Positions 8,509 through 17,813 of a stretch of DNA of 64,000 nt are shown here, piece after piece. Source of the stretch: Streptomyces sp. BHT-5-2 (GTDB lineage: Bacteria; Actinomycetota; Actinomycetes; Streptomycetales; Streptomycetaceae). A model generated the notes under the pieces. It made no database searches and was not told the DNA's origin. It saw only the letters and a list, made by a program, of their open reading frames with translations. Each line of letters begins with the position of its first letter. Position 1 is the stretch's first letter. Where the stretch lies: positions 4,154,001 to 4,218,000 of the forward strand of contig NZ_CP081496.1 in assembly GCF_019774615.1 (NCBI RefSeq), read 5' to 3'. The translations under genes were made by a program, and so were the position numbers.

Positions 8509-8979
8509 ATGCCGGACACCGACGACATCGACGCGAACCCGCAGGAATCCACTCCCCGAGACCGTGCCTTCTACGGACTGATCTGGGCCTGCACCACCCT
8601 GACCGCACAGGCCGACGCCGCCCTGACCCGCACCCACGACCTGCCGCTGACGTGGTTCGAGGTCATGCTCTGGCTCCACACCCAGGACGAACCGATGGCC
8701 GCCTCCGACCTCGGCGCCAAGGCACTGCTCAGCCGCAGCCAGGTCTCCCGCGTCATCGACTCGCTCCAGGCCCGCGGGCTGGTCGAGCGCACCCCCTCCC
8801 CCCACGACGCCCGATCCGTGCAGATCGCCCTCACCGCGGCCGGCCGCACCGCCTTCGCCGAAGCCAACGCCACCCGCCGCGCCGCCCTGGCGGAGGTCTT
8901 CGACGATCTCCTCGACGAGGAGGACATCACCGCCCTGCAGACCGTCTGGAACAAGCTCAAGCGCAAGACGACCTGCTGA
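8509..8979 (+). CDS. MarR family transcriptional regulator
   Basis: This protein of about 156 residues has the MarR winged helix: a ligand/dimer helix region, then SDLGAKALLSRSQVSRVIDSLQARGLVER, then the DARSVQIALTAAGR wing. ATG 8509 is preferred over ATG 8500 because AGGA lies 8 bases before it. It should bind the inverted repeat just upstream and control itself and the divergent SDR, probably in response to a small phenolic or oxidised ligand, as is common in the family; the ligand is not deducible. Confidence 0.9.
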   Translation: MPDTDDIDANPQESTPRDRAFYGLIWACTTLTAQADAALTRTHDLPLTWFEVMLWLHTQDEPMAASDLGAKALLSRSQVSRVIDSLQARGLVERTPSPHDARSVQIALTAAGRTAFAEANATRRAALAEVFDDLLDEEDITALQTVWNKLKRKTTC

Positions 8980-9046
8980 CCCACGAGCCATCCGCGCCGG
9001 CTCCGGTTGGCGCGCGGACGCGGGTGGGATGCGGGTGGACGTGGGC

Positions 9047-9059
9047 GGGGCAAAGCCCC
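9047..9059. terminator. Short GC hairpin between convergent genes
   Basis: GGGGC-AAA-GCCCC forms a small hairpin between the stops of the MarR gene and the LAL regulator. It is short and lacks a T-run, so termination is only suggested. Confidence 0.3.
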
Positions 9060-9074
9060 CGGGGCGTGCGGGGG

Positions 9075-11894
9075 TCAGCCCAGGTTCTTGCCGTAGAGCT
9101 GGGTGCGGGAGGAGATGCCGAGCTTGGGGAAGAGTTTGTAGAGGTGGTAGCCGACGGTGCGCGGGCTGAGGAAGAGGCGGGCGGCGATGTCGCGGTTGCT
9201 CATGCCCTGGGCGGCCAGGCCGGCTATCTGGAGTTCCCGTGAGGTGAGGCGGGCGGTGTCGGCGGTGGCCGCGGGGTCCGGTTGGTCGGCGGCACGGTCG
9301 CCGGCGGCGCGGAGTTCGTGCCGGGCCAGGTCGGTCCAGGGACGGGCGCCGAGCGTGCGGAGATAGGTCTCGGCCTGGTGGAGGTGCTCCCGGGCCTGCT
9401 TGATACGGCGGCTGCGGCGCAGCCACTCACCGTAGAGAAGGTGCGTGCGGCCGGTGTCGAAGGTCGAGGGGTGCGTCGCGTCCAGGGCTTGGGCGAACAG
9501 GTCGTCGGCGTCCTTGCCGGACGCGAGGAGGGCGCGGCACCTGAGCCACATGGGGCGCAGGTGCGGGAGGTGGGCGGGGTTGGCCTGTTGCTCGAAGCGT
9601 TGCAGGGCTGCCTGGGCCTGTGTCCGTTCGCCGGCGCGTACCAGTGCTTCGACGAGGTCCGGGAGTACGAGCCAACCGACCATGAAGTGCTCGGCCGGTC
9701 CGCCGGGGGAGGTCACCTCGCCCAGTAGCCGGGCGGCGCGGTCGGGGTGGCCTTCGGCGAGGGCGTGCAGCCCCAGCGCCCACTGGGCCAGGCCGATGGC
9801 GGAGGTGATGCGGCGCGGCACCGACAGCGCCAGGGACTCCTCGGCCAGGGCGCGGCAGCGGTCGCCCTCGCCCTGGGCGGCGGCGGCCCAGGCGAGCATG
9901 GCCCGTAGGTGGCTGGCGGCGCCGAGTTGGCCGGTGTCGTCGGCGAGGGCGAGGGCCTCGATGGCATGGGATACCGCCGCGGGCCACTGGCCGGTGATGA
10001 GTTGCAGCGCCACCAGCGGGGCGAGGGACATCGGGAGCGCGCCGACTGCGCCGACCTTGCGCAGCTCGTCGACGGCGCGCTGGTGGGCGTGCAGCATCTC
10101 CTCGGTGATCCCGGTCAGATAGGGCAGGAACACCGGCGGCCAGATCCACGGCCTGGGATGTGCGGGGGACAGCCAGGCCATGCGGGCGACAGGGACCTCG
10201 GGGGGGCGCGGGTGGGCTGTCGGACGGACTGTCGGGTGGGTGCCGGGGGCGAGGCTGCCCAGGTAGTGGAAGTGGCGGGAGAACTGGTCGGTGATGGCGG
10301 CGGCTCGGTCGTCGGCGTCGGGAGCGGAGCCGGCCGCGGTGCCGGTGGTGGCGGTGTCGCCCTGGGCGGCCGCTCGGGAGGGCAGGCGGGCGAGGAGTTC
10401 GGCGATCTCCGTCAGGTGCGCGGGTGCGCCGGCCACCCAGGCCGAGCGGGCGGCCATCACCAGCAGTTCGCCGGCCAGTTCGGCGTCCGTCTCCCCCACC
10501 AGGCGGGCGCCGTCCAACAGCATCCGGCAGGCCAGTGCCGGGTCGCTGCTGGCGTGGGTGATGGCACCGCGCACCCGGGCGGCGCGGGCCCGCAGCGCCG
10601 GGTCGTCGGTCAGCGTCTCGGCGCGGTCCAGCAGGGCCTCGGCGTGGGAGGTCTTGGCCGCCGTCCATGCGCACTCGGCCGCGTCCACCAGCCACCGGGC
10701 ACGTCGGCGGGAGTCCGAGGCCAGCGCGGCGGCGCGGCACAGTGCCTGGGCTGCCGTGGTCACCCCACCGGTGCGGCGGCTGCGTTCGGCGAGTGCGGCC
10801 AGCAGCTCGGCCACGGCGTCGTCGGTGCCGACCGCGGCGGCCGCCGCGTGCCAGACGTACCGGTCGTTCTGGCGGCCGACGGCCTCGGCCAGGGCCAGGT
10901 GGGCGGCGCGCCGGTCGTTGAGCGAGGCGCCCTGGTAGAGCGCGGAGCGGACCAGGGGGTGCCGGAAGCGGACGTGCTGCTGGTCCAGATGGAGCAGTCC
11001 CTGGGACGAGGCCGCGGACAGCACGTCCATGGCCGCCTCGGCGTCACCGGCGGCACCTAGCACGGTGGCCAGGTCGCCCTCGCCCTCCGCCGCGGCGAGC
11101 AGCAGTACGCGGTGGTGGTCGGCCGGAAGGCGGAGCGCGCGGTGCCGGAAGATCTGGTGCAACCGTTCGCTGAGCGGCAGGTGTTCGGGCAGTGGGGCGG
11201 TGCCGTCCAGGTGGTCGGGGCGCAGCGTGGAGGGCAGTTCCATCAGGGCCAGGGGGTTGCCGCCGGCCTCGCGCAGCAGCCGTTCGCGGACGGTCGGTGT
11301 GGACTGCGGCAGATGGCAGGCCAACAGGTCCGATGCGGCGGATACCGACAGCGGACCGATGCGCAGGTGGCGCAGGCCGGGTGCGGGGAAGGGCCGGGAG
11401 TGGTCGCGGACGGCGAAGACCAGGGCCACGCTCTCCCGTTCCATCCGTCGGGCCACGAACATCAGCGCGTCCGCCGTCGCGGAGTCCAGCCAGTGGGCGT
11501 CGTCGACGACCAGCAGCAGCGGCACGTCCTCGGAGGCGTCGGAGAGCAGGGTCAGCACGGCCAGTGCCACCAGGAACGGGTCGGCGATGGCGGTGGCCAT
11601 CCCGAACGCCCCACGCAGCGCGGCGGCTTGCGGCTCGGGAAGGCGATCCACATACCGCAGCAGCGGTCGCAGCAGTTGGTGCAGTGCGGCGAACGGGAGC
11701 TCCACCTCGCCCTCCACCCCGACCGCGCGCAGCACCCGCACGTCCGGTTCGGCCCGCTGCACCAGGTCCGCCAGGAGCTCGCTCTTGCCGATCCCGGCGG
11801 GCCCGCGCAGCACCAGCGTGTTGCTGCTCCCCTTGCGTGCGTCGTCGAGGAGCCTGCCCAGCTCGTCCCGCTCCGGCTCTCTCCCGACCAGCAT
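9075..11894 (-). CDS. LAL-type LuxR family regulator (AAA ATPase)
   Basis: This is a 939-residue large ATP-binding LuxR regulator. A Walker A motif GPAGIGKS is at residues 31-38 and a Walker B LLLVVDDAHWLDS follows near 130. A long TPR-like helical middle occupies most of the protein. A LuxR helix-turn-helix (LTSRELQIAGLAAQGMSNRD) lies in the last 65 residues. The start was set at ATG 11894, with AAAGGAC upstream, rather than the longer open frame. LAL proteins commonly activate secondary-metabolite genes. It is divergent from the RiPP-type locus at 12-18 kb and is a candidate regulator of it, by position only. Confidence 0.92.
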   Translation of the reverse strand: MLVGREPERDELGRLLDDARKGSSNTLVLRGPAGIGKSELLADLVQRAEPDVRVLRAVGVEGEVELPFAALHQLLRPLLRYVDRLPEPQAAALRGAFGMATAIADPFLVALAVLTLLSDASEDVPLLLVVDDAHWLDSATADALMFVARRMERESVALVFAVRDHSRPFPAPGLRHLRIGPLSVSAASDLLACHLPQSTPTVRERLLREAGGNPLALMELPSTLRPDHLDGTAPLPEHLPLSERLHQIFRHRALRLPADHHRVLLLAAAEGEGDLATVLGAAGDAEAAMDVLSAASSQGLLHLDQQHVRFRHPLVRSALYQGASLNDRRAAHLALAEAVGRQNDRYVWHAAAAAVGTDDAVAELLAALAERSRRTGGVTTAAQALCRAAALASDSRRRARWLVDAAECAWTAAKTSHAEALLDRAETLTDDPALRARAARVRGAITHASSDPALACRMLLDGARLVGETDAELAGELLVMAARSAWVAGAPAHLTEIAELLARLPSRAAAQGDTATTGTAAGSAPDADDRAAAITDQFSRHFHYLGSLAPGTHPTVRPTAHPRPPEVPVARMAWLSPAHPRPWIWPPVFLPYLTGITEEMLHAHQRAVDELRKVGAVGALPMSLAPLVALQLITGQWPAAVSHAIEALALADDTGQLGAASHLRAMLAWAAAAQGEGDRCRALAEESLALSVPRRITSAIGLAQWALGLHALAEGHPDRAARLLGEVTSPGGPAEHFMVGWLVLPDLVEALVRAGERTQAQAALQRFEQQANPAHLPHLRPMWLRCRALLASGKDADDLFAQALDATHPSTFDTGRTHLLYGEWLRRSRRIKQAREHLHQAETYLRTLGARPWTDLARHELRAAGDRAADQPDPAATADTARLTSRELQIAGLAAQGMSNRDIAARLFLSPRTVGYHLYKLFPKLGISSRTQLYGKNLG

Positions 11895-12738
11895 CCGACG
11901 GTGTCCTTTCTCCTTGGGAGTTCCCCAAGCGTATGACGGGTGTGTATAGCGCCAGGTTGCATGCGTCGATCGCATTCAGCCGCTGGTCACAGCAGGTTTT
12001 CGGGCGAACGTTACGGATGGCGGGCCAGTCGGGGGCAGGTCGTGTGACGGATGCCTGCGGAACGACCGTTCGCACAGACTGACGAAACGTAAGGACCGGA
12101 ACAGACGGGGCGGTCCGGGGGCGCCCCGCCCGGGACAAGCGAGGAGCAGCCATGCAGTTCGGGGTGTCCTACCTCTCTGACCTCTGCCGCGCGGAGTGGA
12201 GGTCGGCGGCAGAGTACTGCTCCGACGCGTGGGCCCGGTGCGCCCGCACGGAATCGACCGGATTCGTGCATGCTCGCGGAGTCGGCCGGATTTGTGTCGG
12301 CGAAGACGAGCGAGCGCCGTCTCAACGACTCCTGGGGCGCGTACCGCCCGACGGAGTCCGAGACGCCCGGGGGCCGCTGGACGATACGACGCCGGACGGT
12401 TCCCGGTGGACGGACAGCGACGGCCTCGGGCTGCCGGCGACCTCGTCGCCCGACCCGACGGCGCGGACGCGGCCGCCGAGCGGCGGGAATCGGTCGGCCA
12501 CGGCGACCACGACACTGCGGCGACATTGGCTGGAAGTCGGTGGGTGTCGCCCCCGCCTGCGCGCGAGGCACCAGCGGAACGGAGGTTCCGCTATGCGCTC
12601 GTGCCCCTGCTGCCGGAGCGGCTCGCGGCGCGGCATGCCGAGGCCCGCTCCCGGACCGCCGCCTCCGACCGACGGCGACGGGCGGCCACCGACAGGCCCG
12701 GACGGGCCGACTCCCTTTCCCCAGACGACGTTGAGGAC
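11895..12738. other. Upstream region of the RiPP-type locus, no clear gene
   Basis: No frame here is convincing from end to end. An ATG at 12152 has a strong GAGGAG site 6 bases upstream, and its first 35 or so codons show high third-position GC and encode three cysteines (SDLCRAEW, AEYCSDAWARC). However, the frame then runs open to 12877 across the next gene. A second ATG at 12593 follows GGAGG and starts MRSCPCC, but also has no nearby stop. The frame of the E1-like gene is open from 12196. The LAL promoter should lie in 11895-12120. A precursor peptide gene would be expected here, but I cannot defend one. Confidence 0.4.
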
Positions 12739-14076
12739 ATGGAAACAGAACCTCAGGCACGGAGAAGAGAAGCTGCACCGGCCACCGGCGCGGTGCGCCC
12801 ACGATTACGCGGCGATGTGTACTTCACGGCGACGTCCGACGGCACGTTCGTCCGCAGCGCCCGGGGCAACAGCCTGAGCCTGCTGCTCGAGGGCGCCTCG
12901 GTCCACCGGCTGCTCACCGCACTCGCCCCGGCCCTGACCGGCGCGGCCACACTGGAGGAGCTGCTGACCGACGTGCCGGCACCCCAGCGGCCCTCGGCGC
13001 GGCAGTTGATCGGCACGCTGCTGGAGCGCGGCTTCGCCCGCGACGCCGGCTCCGATCTGCCGCACACCCTGGATGACGAGGAGGCCGAACGGTACGCCGC
13101 GCAGGTGCAGTTCATCGATTGTTTCGCCGACTCGGCCGAGCGCCGCTTCCAGGACTTCCGCGCCGCCGGCGTGGTCTGCGTCTGCGGTCCCGAGGCGGCC
13201 CGCGGCTTTCTCAGCGCACTGACCGACTGCGGCACCTCTCGGCTGACCCTCGTCGTCCCCGACTCGGACGCCATGTTGACGATCCATCAGTTCGCGACCA
13301 CGCTGCCCGAGGTGCCGGCCGAGCTGGCATTCGTACCGGCGCCCGCCACGGCGAACGGGGCCGACGCGGCGGACTGGGAGACGCTGCTGGGCGCGGCCGA
13401 CGTCGTCCTCCACCTCGCCGACCACCCCGGCGTCGGCGACCGCGAGGCCGTGGCCCGCTTCTGCACCCGGCTGGGCAAACCACTGGTCCAGGGCCTGGCG
13501 GTGGCGGACGCGGTATGGATCTGGCCGGTCCACATGCCGGCTGCGGGTGCGGGTGGGGACCCGGGCGCGGGTGCGCCGGACGGCGATGGAGGACGGAGTG
13601 GTGACGGGGACGGAGCCACAGTCCAGGACGGTGACGGGGACGCGCCTTGGCAGCGGCTGCTGGCCACTCGCACCGAGGCCGAGCGTCGGGCGCTGCTCGC
13701 CGGTCCCTGTCCCGATGAGCTCTACCGGGGCCCGGTACCGGAGTTGGCCGCGCTTCAGCTCGCGTTCCGGGCGTTCTGCCATCTGACCGGAGTCGCCATG
13801 CCGGAGCTGACCGCCATGGCCCGGCTCGACACCGCGACGCTGGAGATCGACCACCACCCCGTCCGGACTCCCCGCACTCCCGAGACTTCCAGCAGGCCCG
13901 ACACTCCTGACGCTTTCCGCACGCCGGACGCCGGATCGACCGGTTCGCACCCTTCCGGCGGCGAGTCGGAGCGCGAGCGCCCGGATCGTGGTCGGCACCC
14001 GGACGGTGACCGGCGCCCAGATGGTGGTCGGCGATGCCTGAGCAGGTCGTCGTCCCCGTCGCGCCGACGGCGGTAG
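12739..14076 (+). CDS. TOMM leader peptide-binding protein (E1-like, TbtF/ocin-ThiF type)
   Basis: The N-terminal region (about 20-110, RLRGDVYFTATSDGTFVR, then an HRLLTALAPALTGAATLEELL helix set) matches the RRE-like leader-binding part of TOMM E1-like partner proteins. It is followed by a degenerate E1/ThiF Rossmann part (VVCVCGPEAARGFLSAL, then ADVVLHLADHPGV). Such proteins bind the precursor leader and present it to a YcaO cyclodehydratase. The zinc CxxC pairs of many homologues are not evident. The C-terminal 80 residues are low-complexity Arg/Asp/Pro. The start is uncertain: the frame is open to 12196 and the site before ATG 12739 is too close. No YcaO gene is nearby. Confidence 0.7.
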   Translation: METEPQARRREAAPATGAVRPRLRGDVYFTATSDGTFVRSARGNSLSLLLEGASVHRLLTALAPALTGAATLEELLTDVPAPQRPSARQLIGTLLERGFARDAGSDLPHTLDDEEAERYAAQVQFIDCFADSAERRFQDFRAAGVVCVCGPEAARGFLSALTDCGTSRLTLVVPDSDAMLTIHQFATTLPEVPAELAFVPAPATANGADAADWETLLGAADVVLHLADHPGVGDREAVARFCTRLGKPLVQGLAVADAVWIWPVHMPAAGAGGDPGAGAPDGDGGRSGDGDGATVQDGDGDAPWQRLLATRTEAERRALLAGPCPDELYRGPVPELAALQLAFRAFCHLTGVAMPELTAMARLDTATLEIDHHPVRTPRTPETSSRPDTPDAFRTPDAGSTGSHPSGGESERERPDRGRHPDGDRRPDGGRRCLSRSSSPSRRRR

Positions 14077-14178
14077 GGCCCGCCGCACGCTGCTGCGGCA
14101 CCGCCGCCGGCCACCGGCGGGCCCCAGGAGGAGATGAGAGGAGAAGCAACCGACCATGCGAACTCCGGGAGGCACCAG

Positions 14179-15117
14179 ATGACAGCGGAGACAGCTTCCT
14201 GGGTGGTACACGACCTGATCGCGGCGCCCGGGGTGGCGGCTGCCGTGCAGGACGTACTGGCCCCCGCCGTGGAACAGCTGACGACGGCCGGTGCCACGCA
14301 CCGCTTCGTCTTCCAGACGGTCGAGTCCGGCGGCCGGCTGCACGCCTGGTTCCACCTCGCCGATCCCGGGGCGCAGGAAGCCGTGCGGCACGAGCTGGAC
14401 CGTCGACTGGCCTCGTACGGCCAGGAGCGGCTCACGCCACCGCCCGACCGGCAACGTCCGCCGGTGCTGCTCGACGGGACGCCCCGGGTCGTTCGACGGC
14501 AGGAGGAGCATCTCGCGATCACCAGCGCACTGGCCCTGCGAATGCTGCTCGAAGGGCTGGACGGGGCCGGCCACGACAGCCAGGTGCTCTCCTTCCTCCT
14601 CGCCAACCGCACCCACGGCCTGCGCCGTCCGGCCGAACTACGCGCCCGGTCCGAGGCCCTGGTCGCCGCGGCCGGCCTGGAGGACATGCTGAATTCGGCG
14701 GAGCTGAACACCGAATTCGCCGCCGGACGGCGGGACTTCGTCGCGCTGCTGCGGGGCATATGGACGCTGCCGAAGGGTGGGGACGGGGCCACGCTGGGTC
14801 CGTCCCAAGGCAGTCCGAGCAATCCAGGCAGTCCGTACGCACCGGGGTCGTGCGACGAGGGCTTCTGGGCGCTGGGTGCCTGGATGAACGCCACCCAGCA
14901 CCTGCCGGCCAGGCTGACCGGCACGGTCGGAGCCTCCCGGGCACCGGCCGCCGTGGCCTCGGAGGTCCATCTGCTGCGACTGCTCGACGGCTACACGGCC
15001 CTGATGGGCAACCGACTGGGTGTGTCCGGCAGGCGCCACCGGATGCTGCTGGCCCTGGCGGCCGCCTCGGTCCGGGCGCTGGTCCCGACCCCGAGGAGCG
15101 GAGGCGCTCGCCGATGA
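14179..15117 (+). CDS. Putative SpaB_C/thiopeptide-type biosynthesis protein
   Basis: This 312-residue protein resembles the C-terminal domain of class I lanthipeptide dehydratases and thiopeptide-type bacteriocin proteins. It has a WVVHDLIAAP start, an RFVFQTVESGGRLHAWFHL strand pair (about 42-60), the AVRHELDRRLASYG helix, and a helical second half. Family members perform glutamate elimination or pyridine-ring formation during RiPP maturation. The match is by pattern and not strong. The start was chosen for GGGAGG 6 bases before ATG 14179. It lies about 100 bases after the E1-like gene on the same strand. No partner LanB N-terminal domain is in the window. Confidence 0.45.
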   Translation: MTAETASWVVHDLIAAPGVAAAVQDVLAPAVEQLTTAGATHRFVFQTVESGGRLHAWFHLADPGAQEAVRHELDRRLASYGQERLTPPPDRQRPPVLLDGTPRVVRRQEEHLAITSALALRMLLEGLDGAGHDSQVLSFLLANRTHGLRRPAELRARSEALVAAAGLEDMLNSAELNTEFAAGRRDFVALLRGIWTLPKGGDGATLGPSQGSPSNPGSPYAPGSCDEGFWALGAWMNATQHLPARLTGTVGASRAPAAVASEVHLLRLLDGYTALMGNRLGVSGRRHRMLLALAAASVRALVPTPRSGGARR

Positions 15118-15204
15118 ACCCGTGCCGCAGGGCGGTCGGGACGCCACCGCCGGTCGTGACGGCAAGGGAGGAAGGGAGGTCAGGACGGTAGCGGCGGGCG
15201 AGTA

Positions 15205-15280
15205 GATCAAGGCGGTCAAGGAGATCAAGGAGACAGACGTGGTCGAAACGGTAGAGAAGATCAAGGCAGTCAAGACTGTT
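15205..15280 (+). repeat. GATCAAGG(C/A)GGTCAAG-type short repeats across the SagB start
   Basis: The words GATCAAGGCGGTCAAG and GATCAAGGCAGTCAAG, with intervening GAGATCAAGGAG, recur across the ribosome binding site and the first codons of the double SagB gene, encoding Ile-Lys-Ala-Val-Lys-like repeats. Origin is probably local slippage; a translational role is possible but unsupported. Confidence 0.6.
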
Positions 15281-16831
15281 GACACTGTTGAGGCGCCCCT
15301 CCCCCACCCCGACCCCGCCACCGACTACCTGGCACCGCACATCGTCCCCACCCCCGTGCACCTTCCGGACACCGCCTCGGCCCCCGGCTCCGGATCCGGC
15401 GCAGCGCCCGACCCCGCCCTCCCCGCCGCCGTCCCACTGCCCTGGCCACCACCGCCCGGCCCCGGGCTCGGCACGCTGCTGCACGCCGTGTACGGCCTCA
15501 CCCGCGCCCAGTGGCTGACCGCACTCGACCGGCTGCCGCTGGTCGGCAGCTTCGACGAGTTGGCCGTCGAGCCCGGCGGCGGACCGGTCCTGCGCCGCCC
15601 GGTGCCGTCCGTCGGCGCCCAGTACGGCGTCGGCCTGCACTGCGTACTGCCTGACGGCTGCTACCGCTACGACCCGCTGCACCACCGCCTGCTGCCGATA
15701 CGGTCCGGCGATCACCGGGCGGCGATCGGGATCCCGCCGACCGCCGAATTCGGCTGGGTGTGCACGGTGTCAGTGCGTACGATCGCCGCGCGCTACGGCG
15801 AGTTCGGCTACCGCTTCGGCTGTCTGGAGACCGGCGTCGTCACCGCGCAGTGCGAGGTCGTGGCCCCGTCGGCCGGGCTGCGGGCGGCGCGCGTCGTCCC
15901 GTTCGACCCTGCCGTGGCGGCCGGTCTGCTGCGGCTGGACCCGCTCGCCGATCCGGTCACCGAGGTCGTCGCGTTCCACCCGGCACCGTCCGCCGCGGAC
16001 GCCGCACCGCCCGCGGAGTACCCGAACGAGCCCGCCACCGCACTCCGCGCCCCCGAACCGCCGCGCGGCCCGGTCGACGCACTGCTGCCCCGGACGGCCG
16101 CGCTGCTCCGCGCCCTGCACCGCGGCCCCGCCCCGGACCACTCCACCGTCGAACTGCCCCGCGCCCACCCCCTCGACCTGGCCCACGGCCTGGCCCGTCC
16201 ACGGTCCGCCCTCCGTGGTCTCTCCCGACTACCCGTCACGGGCGTCGACTTCGCCACTGTTCTGTCCGCCGCCACCACGCCGGAGGACGGCGGCTTCCTG
16301 TTCTGCTACGTCAACGAGGTGACCGGACTGCCCCGGGGCCTGTTCCGGTATCTGCCCGGCCACCACCGCCTCCTGCCGATCTCCGTGGGCAACCCCGGTC
16401 CGGCGCTGGCCGACTGCGCCGTGCAGGAATTTGCGCGCGAAGGATTCCACGACTCCGCCGCGGGGCTGATCTGGGCCGCCGACCCGGCCGACGGGCTGCG
16501 CACCCACGGCGCCGACGCCATCCGGCTCCGGTACACGCGGGTCGGTGCCGCCGCCCACCGAGCCTGCCTGGCCGCCGCCACCCACGGCCTGGCCGCACGG
16601 CTCCACGCCGATGCGCTGCCTGCGGAGGTCGACCGACTACTAGGGGTACAGGCCGAGTTACCGGCCAGCACACTCCTGCTCCAACTCGGCCTCCCGGCCC
16701 CAGGCACCGCCCGCCCCGAACACCGACTGGGATCGGCCACACCACACCCACCGAACCCCACCGACGACAGCCACAGCCACAAACCCACCAAGCACGACCA
16801 CGACCGCGGCCACCGCCGTAACCGCCCCTGA
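15239..16831 (+). CDS. Double SagB-like nitroreductase-fold dehydrogenase
   Basis: The 530-residue protein appears to contain two SagB/McbC-like halves. The first (about 80-240) has the CYRYDPLHHRLLPI strand motif and ARYGEFGYRFGCLETG. The second (about 330-490) has GLFRYLPGHHRLLPI and an AVQEFAREGFHDSAAGLIW element. SagB-type enzymes use FMN to oxidise thiazolines or oxazolines to azoles in TOMM pathways. One half may be catalytically dead, as the FMN-binding Arg/Lys positions are not clearly kept in both. The GTG start follows AAGGAG. The N-terminal 20 codons and leader DNA carry a GATCAAGG-type repeat. The C-terminal tail is His/Lys-rich. Confidence 0.65.
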   Translation: MVETVEKIKAVKTVDTVEAPLPHPDPATDYLAPHIVPTPVHLPDTASAPGSGSGAAPDPALPAAVPLPWPPPPGPGLGTLLHAVYGLTRAQWLTALDRLPLVGSFDELAVEPGGGPVLRRPVPSVGAQYGVGLHCVLPDGCYRYDPLHHRLLPIRSGDHRAAIGIPPTAEFGWVCTVSVRTIAARYGEFGYRFGCLETGVVTAQCEVVAPSAGLRAARVVPFDPAVAAGLLRLDPLADPVTEVVAFHPAPSAADAAPPAEYPNEPATALRAPEPPRGPVDALLPRTAALLRALHRGPAPDHSTVELPRAHPLDLAHGLARPRSALRGLSRLPVTGVDFATVLSAATTPEDGGFLFCYVNEVTGLPRGLFRYLPGHHRLLPISVGNPGPALADCAVQEFAREGFHDSAAGLIWAADPADGLRTHGADAIRLRYTRVGAAAHRACLAAATHGLAARLHADALPAEVDRLLGVQAELPASTLLLQLGLPAPGTARPEHRLGSATPHPPNPTDDSHSHKPTKHDHDRGHRRNRP

Positions 16832-16922
16832 CACACCCCGATGCCTGCCCTGGACACATCCCGCTCCCACCCAGGCAGGCCCGCCCCTCTCCGATCCCGC
16901 TGAACCGCCGAAGGACATCCTC

Positions 16923-17813
16923 ATGCCCGCGCCCGTACGTCCCCAACCCCGCAACCGGCCCCGAGGCAGGAGCCGCCCCGCGATCCGCGTCCGCGGGCTG
17001 ACCAAGCACTACCGATCCGTCACCGCCCTGGACGGTATCGACCTGGACGTCCGGTCCGGGGAGATCGTCGCCCTCCTCGGCCCGAACGGTGCCGGCAAGA
17101 CCACCACGATGGAGATCCTGGAGGGGCACCGCCGTGCGGACAGCGGCGAGGTCCAGGTCCTGGGCATCGACCCCCGAAACGCCACGCCTGCCTGGCGCAA
17201 CCGCATCGGCATCGTCCTCCAGGGAGTCGCCGACTTCGGTACCCTGACCGTCCGTCAGGTCATCGACCTCTTCGGCGTCTACTACACCGATCCCCTGTCC
17301 GTCGACGAGACCCTGGGCTTGGCCGGGCTCACGGAGGAGGCGGACCGCCGGCTGAACACGCTCTCCGGCGGCAAGCGCCGCCGCCTGGAGGTCGCCCTGG
17401 GCATCATCGGCCGCCCCCAACTCCTCTTCCTCGACGAGCCCACCACCGGCTTCGACCCCGGAGTACGCCGTCACTTCTGGTCCCTGATCCGGACCCTGCG
17501 GGACCAGGGCACCACCATCCTGCTGACCACGCACCACCTGGACGAGGCGGAACACCTCGCCGACCGGGTCGCGGTGATCAACAAGGGCCGGATGATCGCC
17601 ATCGACACCCCGGCACGACTGGGCGGCCGCCGGACCGGCACAACCGAGGTCCGCTGGCGCACCCCCGACGGGCCACGCACCGTCCGCACCCGAACGCCCA
17701 CCGCACTCGTACGCAAGCTGACCACCGAGTTCCGCGGCGAAGTCCCCGAACTCACCGTCACCCGCCTGACGTTGGAGGACATCTACCTGGACATGATCGG
17801 ACAGCGCGCGTGA
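16923..17813 (+). CDS. ABC transporter ATP-binding protein (DrrA-like)
   Basis: The 296-residue ATPase has Walker A GPNGAGKT at residues 53-60, signature LSGGKRRRLEVALG, Walker B LLFLDEPTTGFDP, and the H-loop TTHHLDEAEHLADR. The C-terminal extension matches drug/bacteriocin exporters of the ABC-2 DrrA class. It would power export of the RiPP product or give immunity. Its stop overlaps a GTG (GTGA) that begins what should be the membrane permease, but that partner ends after 23 codons, so the transporter is probably incomplete. Confidence 0.92.
   Translation: MPAPVRPQPRNRPRGRSRPAIRVRGLTKHYRSVTALDGIDLDVRSGEIVALLGPNGAGKTTTMEILEGHRRADSGEVQVLGIDPRNATPAWRNRIGIVLQGVADFGTLTVRQVIDLFGVYYTDPLSVDETLGLAGLTEEADRRLNTLSGGKRRRLEVALGIIGRPQLLFLDEPTTGFDPGVRRHFWSLIRTLRDQGTTILLTTHHLDEAEHLADRVAVINKGRMIAIDTPARLGGRRTGTTEVRWRTPDGPRTVRTRTPTALVRKLTTEFRGEVPELTVTRLTLEDIYLDMIGQRA

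Noticed and set aside
9427..10740. 437-codon frame inside the LAL regulator on the same strand
   Set aside because: Arg/Pro-rich shadow of a clear LuxR-type gene in another frame.
12593..12877. ATG with GGAGG starting MRSCPCC as a RiPP precursor
   Set aside because: After the first few residues it becomes Pro/Arg-rich and runs without stop into the E1-like gene in another frame; no leader-like region. Kept only as part of a low-confidence finding.
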